Source: CAZPKH01 sp964587165
GTDB taxonomy: Bacteria; Bacteroidota; Bacteroidia; Bacteroidales; Muribaculaceae
Reading direction: 5' to 3'
DNA length: 37,706 nt
Assembly: GCA_964587165.1 (NCBI GenBank)
Contig: CAZPKH010000018.1
Location: 1 to 37,706 of the forward strand
Shown here: piece by piece, positions 32,501 through 37,706 of the stretch
Position numbering within the stretch: position 1 is the first letter of the stretch
How the letters are laid out: every line of letters starts with the position of its first letter
The notes under the pieces: model-generated
Database searches by the model: none
Told to the model about the DNA's origin: nothing
What the model saw: the letters and a program-made list of their open reading frames with translations, nothing else
Translations under genes and position numbers: made by a program

Positions 32501-32876
32501 AGAGTTCATGAACCGCTTCGTAGTGCCCGGCGACCAGGCTTACACCACAATCCCCGTGATTGCCTCGACCCGTCAGGTCGACGCCGACCAGTACCTCTCG
32601 TACGCCTACAACGCATTCAACTACTCGACTGCTCGCGTTGCTTCCGGCAGCTTCATCCGCATGAAAGAGATCTCTCTGACCTACGATATACCTCAGTCGT
32701 TCCTCCAGAAGCTCCGCATCAGCTCTGCTTCAGTGAAACTTCAGGGTACAAACCTCTTCCTCGTCTACTCAGACAAGAAGCTCAACGGTCAGGATCCCGA
32801 ATACTACAACTCAGGTGGTGTGGCTTCGCCCAACCCCCGTCAGTTCACATTCACTCTCCGTCTGGGTCTGCAATAA
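29547..32876 (+). CDS. SusC/RagA family TonB-linked outer-membrane transporter
   Basis: This 1109-residue TonB-dependent importer forms, with SusD, a lidded outer-membrane uptake channel for oligomeric nutrients. Residues 1-21 are the signal peptide (MEKKLLLLLACLLTSLGLMAQ). Residues ~22-95 are the CarboxypepD_reg-like domain (VKVTGTVISGEDDEPIIGATV). A TonB-box-like GEVVVTG lies at 101-107. The plug follows to about 255 (VRGATSIYGNSTPLWVVDG, FQILKDGSATSIYGARAMAGVIVVTTKQG), then a 22-strand-type barrel ending in FTLRLGLQ. The substrate is not shown by sequence. It leads the run susC, susD, metallopeptidase, DUF4302. Codon use is like the neighbouring genes, so no sign of recent transfer. Confidence 0.95.
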   Translation: MEKKLLLLLACLLTSLGLMAQVKVTGTVISGEDDEPIIGATVKVKGTKTVTVTDIDGNFTLTAPNTNATIEVTYVGMTPVDVKASSSPLSIKMVSDAQQLGEVVVTGMANVDKRLFTGATTKVDASKTRLDGVADVSRGLEGRVAGVSVQNVSGTFGTAPKIRVRGATSIYGNSTPLWVVDGVILEDNVELSADDLSSGDATTLIASAISGLNADDIESFQILKDGSATSIYGARAMAGVIVVTTKQGRSGHTAINYTGEFTLRLKPSYNDFNICNSQEQMGIYREMEMKGWLSLASLANSSSSGVYGSMYRAINTYNPITGQYALANTTAAKNAYLRQAEMRNTDWFDMLFRTNIMLNQAVSISGGTDKGSFYTSFSFMNDPGWYESSSVQRYTFNANATYNISRTLRVKLLTSDSYRKQKAPGTLSQNVDIVSGEVSRDFDINPYSYALNTSRTTDPYATLTRNYTDFNIFEELKNNYIDVGVTDLKFQGEINWKPITGLEFNAIGSMRYNSSTQNHYVMDNSNQANAYRAGVYPENATVRASNPFLYTDPDDPNSLPISVLPNGGILYHTVNSMTQWDFRATGQYSRTFANDHITSVFAGMEASKIDRHYEQFTGWGIVYENGNLPFSDWHLFKQMMEENGNYFADSWTYRRAMAYFGQLNYSYRGKYILSGTLRYEGSNKLGRSKQSRWLPTWNVSGAWNIHDENFFEGVSSWMSNAKLRASYSLTADGGPSSISNALAIYYPSRPWRQDPDAYEMALSLSQLANSELTYEKKHEFDIGVDLGFLNNRLNLVFDWYTRNNYDLIGYIYTEGVGGTSGKWANDASMKSHGVEFTVTSHNIQTPQFQWSTDFTFSYAKNKITNLKSRSRVIDLVQGTGYALEGYPVRALFSIPFVGLNEEGIPMIINQDGEVTTSDINFQDFENLDFLKYEGAVDPPFTGGFGNNFSWKGLHLNVFMTYAFGNKLRLDPTFAAAYSDVAAMPKEFMNRFVVPGDQAYTTIPVIASTRQVDADQYLSYAYNAFNYSTARVASGSFIRMKEISLTYDIPQSFLQKLRISSASVKLQGTNLFLVYSDKKLNGQDPEYYNSGGVASPNPRQFTFTLRLGLQ

Positions 32877-32898
32877 TTCCCGCGACGGTCTGCTGAGA

Positions 32899-32960
32899 GG
32901 ATCACCCCGGGGTATCCCGGCATCAAGCTCATCTGCCAAGGGCGCTGCCCCGGGCGATCC
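32899..32960 (+). promoter_or_regulatory. Long-range hairpin between susC and susD
   Basis: GGATC (32899-32903) pairs with GATCC (32956-32960), and CCCGGGG (32906-32912) pairs with CCCCGGG (32948-32954), with one mismatch and one bulge. This closes a ~35-base loop. No U-tract follows, so it is more likely a processing or stability element than a terminator. The 135-base susC-susD gap holds nothing else clear. Confidence 0.5.
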
Positions 32961-33011
32961 AATAAGCAAAAAGAGAAATTTTTATACACCAATCACTCTG
33001 TATAGACAATT

Positions 33012-34760
33012 ATGAAATTCAACAAAATAATATACGCCTTATCGGCTGTCGCTCTGCTGCTGGGGACCTCCTCCTGTAAGGACTTCCTCGACAAGGAGAC
33101 CGATACCCGTGTCGACCTCAACACCGTCGATAAAGCCCGTATGCTGCTCAACGACGCATACCCGGCTTACAGCGTAGGTGTACCCTGTGAGCTGTCATCC
33201 GACAATGTGGTCGACAACAACGCCACCTCTTCCGAAGGCTACCGCTACAACCTGACTTCTTATGCACGTACCGACGACGAGATTTTCGCCTTCGAGGACG
33301 TGAAATCAGGCTCAGGCTCCGATACTCCTTCAGGCATCTGGACATCGTACTACGGTGCGATAGCTTCGGCCAACGCATGTCTTGAGGCTCTCGACAAACT
33401 GCAGGAGCGCATCAACGCCGGCGAAAATATCGAAAACGCCACACAGATACCCGCCATCCGCGGCGAGGCCTTGATACTCCGCGCCTTCAGCGCATTCATG
33501 CTCTCAGAGGTGTTCTGTATGCCCTACCGTGGCCCCGAGCTCTCGAAGACTATCCTGGGTCTTCCTTACCCCACTACTCCCGAGACTACCGTCAAACCTC
33601 ACTACGAGCGTCTTGACCTGGCCACATACTACGACATGATCGAGAAAGATATCGTCGAGGGTCTCCCCTTGATCGACAACTCTCTCTACACCGTGCCCAA
33701 ATATCACTTCAATAAGTCAGCTGCCTACTCGTTCGCAGCCCGCTTCTATCTCTCGAAACGTGATTATCCCAAAGTACTCGAGTACTGCAACATCGCCTTC
33801 GGCGGTGAGAACGTAGACCCCACACAGTATATGTCCGACATCTGGGCGCATATGGGCGATCTGTTCTACATCAAGGATATGGGTCTGTACTACAACGGTA
33901 CCGACAAAAACCGCAACTTCCTGCTCATCCCCGAGTACAGCACCGAGATGCGCCGCTTCACCGGCGGTCGCCGCTATGCAGTCAACGATATAGCCAAGCG
34001 TGCCACCCTTCAGGGCGGAGGCCCTACCTGGGATGCCTTCACTTGGAAACCTTCAGGCGGTGGTAAGTCGTTCTCGATGCACCCCTGTATGAACAGCTCG
34101 CTGGGCACGAACGGAAGCTCGCAGTACGGTGTGTACTTCGGAGCAAACGTCGCTGAGCAGTTTGAGTATACCAACAAGATTGCCGGTATCGGCTACTGCC
34201 ACAAGACCAATGCCGAGTTCAACGGTGAGGAGACTCTCTTCATGCGTGCAGAGGCAAAACTCTTCCTCGGCGACCGTCAGGGCGCTATCGACGACCTCCG
34301 TGTATGGGAGCTCTCGCTGCGCACCACTCCCAATGCAGCAGGTATCGAGGATCGCTACAAAGAGCTGACCTACGCTACCATCCAGGGATTCTACTTTGAT
34401 AGGGACCCCGGCTACGGTATCGTGAAAGATATAAATATCGACCAGGTTTGCCCCTCGGATAAATACTCGCTTTCAGGTGGCGATGTCCCCGTGCTCCAGT
34501 GCATCCAGCACTTCCGCCGCATCGTGTTCGTTCACACCGGCAAACGCTTCTTCGACCTCAAACGCTACGGTATCGAGTGGAGCCACATCATCGGTAAAGA
34601 GAACCGCGAGGAGAAAATCACCCTTTGGGATCCCCGCCGCGCTCTGCAGATACCTTCAGAGGTTATCTCGGCAGGCTTCGAGCCCAACAACCGCGAGATC
34701 GTATCTAAAGGCGACAGCGAAGACGCTTTCGGCGTGGTATACAGCGTTGCCAACGACTAA
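33012..34760 (+). CDS. SusD/RagB family nutrient-binding lipoprotein
   Basis: This is the surface lipoprotein lid of the SusCD importer, 582 residues. The signal peptide ends in the lipobox GTSSC (Cys22), followed by KDFLDKETDTRVDLNTVD, the usual SusD start. The N-terminal helical TPR-like part includes IPAIRGEALILRAFSAFMLSEVF. The C-terminal part has FVHTGKRFFDLKRYGI and a terminal block with DPRRALQIPSEVISAG, both standard in the family. The ligand is unknown. The 135-base gap to susC contains a hairpin, and the stop is 33 bases before the metallopeptidase gene. Confidence 0.95.
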   Translation: MKFNKIIYALSAVALLLGTSSCKDFLDKETDTRVDLNTVDKARMLLNDAYPAYSVGVPCELSSDNVVDNNATSSEGYRYNLTSYARTDDEIFAFEDVKSGSGSDTPSGIWTSYYGAIASANACLEALDKLQERINAGENIENATQIPAIRGEALILRAFSAFMLSEVFCMPYRGPELSKTILGLPYPTTPETTVKPHYERLDLATYYDMIEKDIVEGLPLIDNSLYTVPKYHFNKSAAYSFAARFYLSKRDYPKVLEYCNIAFGGENVDPTQYMSDIWAHMGDLFYIKDMGLYYNGTDKNRNFLLIPEYSTEMRRFTGGRRYAVNDIAKRATLQGGGPTWDAFTWKPSGGGKSFSMHPCMNSSLGTNGSSQYGVYFGANVAEQFEYTNKIAGIGYCHKTNAEFNGEETLFMRAEAKLFLGDRQGAIDDLRVWELSLRTTPNAAGIEDRYKELTYATIQGFYFDRDPGYGIVKDINIDQVCPSDKYSLSGGDVPVLQCIQHFRRIVFVHTGKRFFDLKRYGIEWSHIIGKENREEKITLWDPRRALQIPSEVISAGFEPNNREIVSKGDSEDAFGVVYSVAND

Positions 34761-34793
34761 GTTCAACCACCTTGTAAAATTTGACTATCAATT

Positions 34794-36113
34794 ATGGAAT
34801 TAAAAAAATATTTCACCGGCATAAGCTTGGCTCTCGCTCTGGGGCTTACCGTCACCTCCTGCGGCGACGACGATCTGGGCGAGTCCATCTTCCCCGATGT
34901 TCCGACTACCGCCGACCCTTCATCGGCGACCTACAAGTTTGACACGTGGCTGAACGAAAACTTCCGCGATGTCTACAACATGAGCTTCGAATATCGTCTC
35001 GACGATAACGAAACCAACTACGACTATCGTCTCACCCCCGCCACCCTCGACAACTCGATGCGTATGGCCGTGCTCACCAAATATGTGTGGTACGACGCTT
35101 ACGCCGAGGCTTACGGCAAAGACGGTGAGCTCGATCCGGAGTTTATCCGCCAGACAGGCCCAAAGATGATCAACCTCATCGGTTCGCCCATGTACATGAA
35201 CACGGGAGGTGTGACCCTCGGTTATGCCACCGGCGGTGTGAAGATCACTCTCTGCGACATCAATGCAGCAGTCTTTGAGCGTTGGAACATGAACAACCTC
35301 AACAACCGCTACTTCCACACGATGCACCACGAGTTCACACACATCCTGCACCAGACCAAGAGCTACCCCACAGCGTTCAACGAAATCTCCAACGGACGCT
35401 ACGACGGTACAAACTGGCAGAATAAGAACGGCGGTATCATGGCATCTGTAGGTTTTGTCACTCCTTACGCCAGCAGCTCGTATACCGAGGACTTCGCTGA
35501 GACAGTGTCAAACTACATCACCCGTACCGATGCCGACTACGAGATGCTCTACTGGGTAGCCGAGCGTGGCTGGTATACCGAAGAGGACGACGAGAACAAC
35601 GCTTCCTCTCAGGAGAAAACAGCCTATGCCTACTACTACTACATCAACGAGGACGATCTTGAGAACGAGAAGAAAACTTACTTCATGAGCTATCACTCTG
35701 ACGAGTACAACACTTCGATCCGTATCAAAGACTCCAGCAACAATAAGGAGTTCTCGACTCCCGAAGCCGTTGAGCAGTATCTGAGCGACTATACCGAGGT
35801 GCTCCGTCTGGCTTTCAAACGCCGCGAATCGCAGCGCCGCTACGGTGTGACCTACGAACAGGCCACTCCCGAGCAGAAAGCTATAATCGACGACGTGGCT
35901 GCAAACCGCCAGTTCATCTACCCCGTAGAGGACAGCGACAAGTGCAACGGTCGTGAGGTGATGGAGAACAAGATCAACATTGCCCGCAACTGGTTCCGCG
36001 AGGCCTGGAATATCGATCTCGACAGACTGCGTACTATCGTGCAGCGTCGTTCGGCCGACTTCGACATGGACGTTCTGCTGCGCCAGATCGATGCAATCCC
36101 CGATCCTCAGTAA
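34794..36113 (+). CDS. Putative zinc-binding metallopeptidase lipoprotein
   Basis: This 439-residue lipoprotein has its signal peptide ending in TVTSC (Cys23), followed by the acidic GDDDLGES, which suggests surface display. The HExxH zinc motif HEFTH lies at 179-183 within HHEFTHILHQ. A downstream TEDFAE segment (231-236) supplies glutamates that could be the third zinc ligand, as in gluzincin-like peptidases. I recognise it as the Bacteroidetes family often named putative zinc-binding metallopeptidase, found beside SusCD pairs. It may trim proteins or glycoproteins before import, but this is inferred from location and motif only. The 33-base gap after susD supports one transcript. Confidence 0.85.
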   Translation: MELKKYFTGISLALALGLTVTSCGDDDLGESIFPDVPTTADPSSATYKFDTWLNENFRDVYNMSFEYRLDDNETNYDYRLTPATLDNSMRMAVLTKYVWYDAYAEAYGKDGELDPEFIRQTGPKMINLIGSPMYMNTGGVTLGYATGGVKITLCDINAAVFERWNMNNLNNRYFHTMHHEFTHILHQTKSYPTAFNEISNGRYDGTNWQNKNGGIMASVGFVTPYASSSYTEDFAETVSNYITRTDADYEMLYWVAERGWYTEEDDENNASSQEKTAYAYYYYINEDDLENEKKTYFMSYHSDEYNTSIRIKDSSNNKEFSTPEAVEQYLSDYTEVLRLAFKRRESQRRYGVTYEQATPEQKAIIDDVAANRQFIYPVEDSDKCNGREVMENKINIARNWFREAWNIDLDRLRTIVQRRSADFDMDVLLRQIDAIPDPQ

Positions 36114-36146
36114 TTTTACCCAACCCATTTTTAACCGACTTTCGAT

Positions 36147-37520
36147 ATGAAAAAAATATTTAAATATGCACTCGCACTTGCTGCTCTGTCAGTTCTTGCC
36201 ACATCGTGCAAGAACGATGAGGACATGATCTTCGACTCCTCGGCAGCCGAGCGTACCGACGAGGCTATTGCCGACTACTCGGCGCTTCTGTCTCGCGACG
36301 GCGGAAAGTGGATTATGGAGTACTTTGCGAGCGAGGACGAGCGTGGTCAGGTTTTCGCCATGACTTTCAGCAGCGACGGCTCTGTTGATATAGCCGCTTC
36401 AAACAATGTAAACGGCTATACCTATCAGTCGGAAAACTCACTCTGGAGCATCAAGGCCGACGACGGTGTGATCATCTCGTTTGATACATACAACCCCGTG
36501 TTCCACGTGTTCTCCGAGCCTCAGGGCTCCAACGACGGCGGCCACGGCGGCGACTATGAGTTCCTGATCATCCGTGCCTCTGAAGATGGCAACACTCTTG
36601 AGCTCAAAGGCAAACGCAACCGTCTGCCCATCATGATGTACCGCATGTCGGCCGATACCGACCTCGAAGCTATCGTACGCGGCAATGCTGACGCTGCTCA
36701 GAATATGTTCTCTTCGGCTATCGATCACTTGATCATCACCACAGCCGACGGCTATCAGTTCACCGTGCTCGATGCACCCTACGGAGTGCTCGGCATCTAT
36801 CCTACCGACGGCGACGCCATCACGCAGACCGTCTACGGCAGCATCCTCTTCACCAGCTCGGGCATCCGCTTCATCGAGCCTTTTGAAGTGGCTACAGCCG
36901 ACGGTGGCAAGGTTTACACCTTCTACCAGTTCACACTGCAGCCCGACGGCTCGCTGCTACAGACCGACGGCTACGGTTCATCGATCATAGCAGCCGACGC
37001 TCTGAGCTACCTCTTCTCGTTCCAGAACTGGTCGCTCGCTACAGCCAAATCGGCCAACGAAGAGCAGAACTCCGGCCACTTCGCTTCCGACATCGTCAAT
37101 ATCACCGACCAGTTTGAGGCTAACCGCGGTCAGCTCTCCAAGATCGAGTTCCTCTCGCTCGGCCTGGTGGACGTTAAGGACGAAAAAGGCGAAGTTATGA
37201 AAGATGAGCAGGGCAACAAGATCCAGGTTGAGAAAGTGAAACTTCTCGTGACCGGTCGCTTCCGCTCGGGTGCATCGTACCGCACTCAGGAGATGGGCTA
37301 CACATTCACCGTGACCCGCAACACTGCCGATACCGTGACACTTAGCGAACTGGAGCTTGATTCCAACGGCAAAACTTACTACGACCGATTCTCGGCTCTG
37401 AAAGATTTCGTCGACAGCTTCCTCATCACTGCCACTCTCTCCTGCGACAATGTGATGGCTCCTACCCCCGTAGTCTTCACAGCACCCGATGGCAGCTATC
37501 TTACTCTGACTGCTAAATAA
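36147..37520 (+). CDS. DUF4302 domain lipoprotein
   Basis: This 457-residue lipoprotein has the lipobox LATSC (Cys21) followed by KNDEDMIFDSSAAER. The body has DUF4302-type features: a helix with IADYSALLSRDGGKWIMEYF near the N-terminus, then repeated beta blocks (VFAMTFSSDG, LWSIKADDGVIISFDTYNPVFHVF). The family is known mainly from SusCD/metallopeptidase loci and probably binds or presents substrate at the surface. No catalytic motif is visible. It is last in the run, 33 bases after the metallopeptidase, and ends before a strong terminator. Confidence 0.85.
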   Translation: MKKIFKYALALAALSVLATSCKNDEDMIFDSSAAERTDEAIADYSALLSRDGGKWIMEYFASEDERGQVFAMTFSSDGSVDIAASNNVNGYTYQSENSLWSIKADDGVIISFDTYNPVFHVFSEPQGSNDGGHGGDYEFLIIRASEDGNTLELKGKRNRLPIMMYRMSADTDLEAIVRGNADAAQNMFSSAIDHLIITTADGYQFTVLDAPYGVLGIYPTDGDAITQTVYGSILFTSSGIRFIEPFEVATADGGKVYTFYQFTLQPDGSLLQTDGYGSSIIAADALSYLFSFQNWSLATAKSANEEQNSGHFASDIVNITDQFEANRGQLSKIEFLSLGLVDVKDEKGEVMKDEQGNKIQVEKVKLLVTGRFRSGASYRTQEMGYTFTVTRNTADTVTLSELELDSNGKTYYDRFSALKDFVDSFLITATLSCDNVMAPTPVVFTAPDGSYLTLTAK

Positions 37521-37545
37521 CAGCAATATTCCCAAATCCTCTGAC

Positions 37546-37579
37546 AAGGTGCCCGCTGCGAAGTGGGCGCCTTTTTTTT
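37546..37579 (+). terminator. Intrinsic terminator of the susCD locus
   Basis: AAGGTGCCCGC (37546-37556) pairs with GTGGGCGCCTT (37563-37573), with two G-U pairs and a 6-base loop TGCGAA. It is followed by a run of T to 37579. It closes the susC-susD-metallopeptidase-DUF4302 unit. Confidence 0.92.
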
Positions 37580-37706
37580 GGAAGGGCTGACAAAAAAACG
37601 ATGTGCCGGCTTAGAGCTTGTCCCATAATATATGTTAACGCTGAGGTCGCATATCTCGGAGGGATTTTGGAGCAGGCGTGAGGGAGCAATGCTGTAGCAT
37701 TGTGAC
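37580..37706. other. Unassigned sequence at the window edge
   Basis: No gene is identified in this stretch. It contains TTAGAGCTTGTCCCATAA at 37610-37627, which resembles the ends of some insertion sequences. A small palindrome, CAATGC-TGTA-GCATTG, lies about 7 bases from the window end. The minus strand is open in more than one frame to the window edge, but nothing is recognisable as a transposase over this length. Confidence 0.3.

Noticed and set aside
1..37706. CRISPR arrays, tRNA or rRNA genes, prophage or conjugative genes
   Set aside because: No regularly spaced repeats, no cloverleaf with a CCA-type acceptor, and no integrase, relaxase or phage structural genes were found in the window.

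Overview
The window reads as ordinary chromosome from a fairly GC-rich member of the Bacteroidales, plausibly Muribaculaceae. The case rests on the Bacteroidetes promoter pattern (a TTTG-like -33 box, 19-20 bases, then a TAnnTTTG -7 box) before most transcription units, a SusC/SusD pair, NigD-like, DUF3822, DUF4302, DUF6029 and Omp28-type proteins, C-terminal type IX secretion tails, and lipoproteins with an S-C or G-C lipobox. The genus is not fixed by anything I can see.

Layout. 1-599: 3' part of the fumarate reductase/succinate dehydrogenase iron-sulfur subunit, sharing a bidirectional terminator with the convergent pair rsmD and DUF3822. 2174-3289: lpxB, divergent from that pair. 3316-8919: one apparent operon of four exported proteins (TlpA-like thioredoxin, DUF6029 outer-membrane protein, Omp28-type lipoprotein, large Omp28-like protein with a type IX tail), three of them with a CxxC motif in a thioredoxin-like context. 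9045-11669: mutS. 11670-12238: a gene-free stretch holding two tandem copies of a ~150-base unit, each ending in a 19-bp hairpin with one compensatory base-pair exchange, plus a minus-strand promoter followed by two hairpins (small-RNA candidate). 12239-16591 (minus): large GH31 enzyme with N-terminal starch-binding-like modules and a type IX tail. 16794-20026 (minus): lolD, a NigD-like lipoprotein, a DUF3467 protein and cysS in one operon, with lolD probably leaderless. 20110-22635: a nitroreductase-like protein and an MsbA-type ABC exporter. 22658-28701 (minus): cvpA-like, sufB, sufC, sufD, sufS and upp in one tight run. 28702-29546: a divergent intergenic region with the cvpA/suf promoter and a consensus promoter for susC that implies a leader of about 515 bases. 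29547-37520: susC, susD, a zinc-metallopeptidase lipoprotein and a DUF4302 lipoprotein, closed by a strong intrinsic terminator.

Functionally, most genes are housekeeping (mismatch repair, lipid A synthesis, Fe-S assembly, tRNA charging, rRNA methylation, uracil salvage). The accessory parts are the thiol-motif export operon, the modular GH31 enzyme and the SusCD/metallopeptidase locus. The last has no glycosidase, so import of protein-derived material is a reasonable but unproven guess. The least explained items are the tandem hairpin units at 11.7-12.0 kb, the adjacent small-RNA candidate and the long susC leader.
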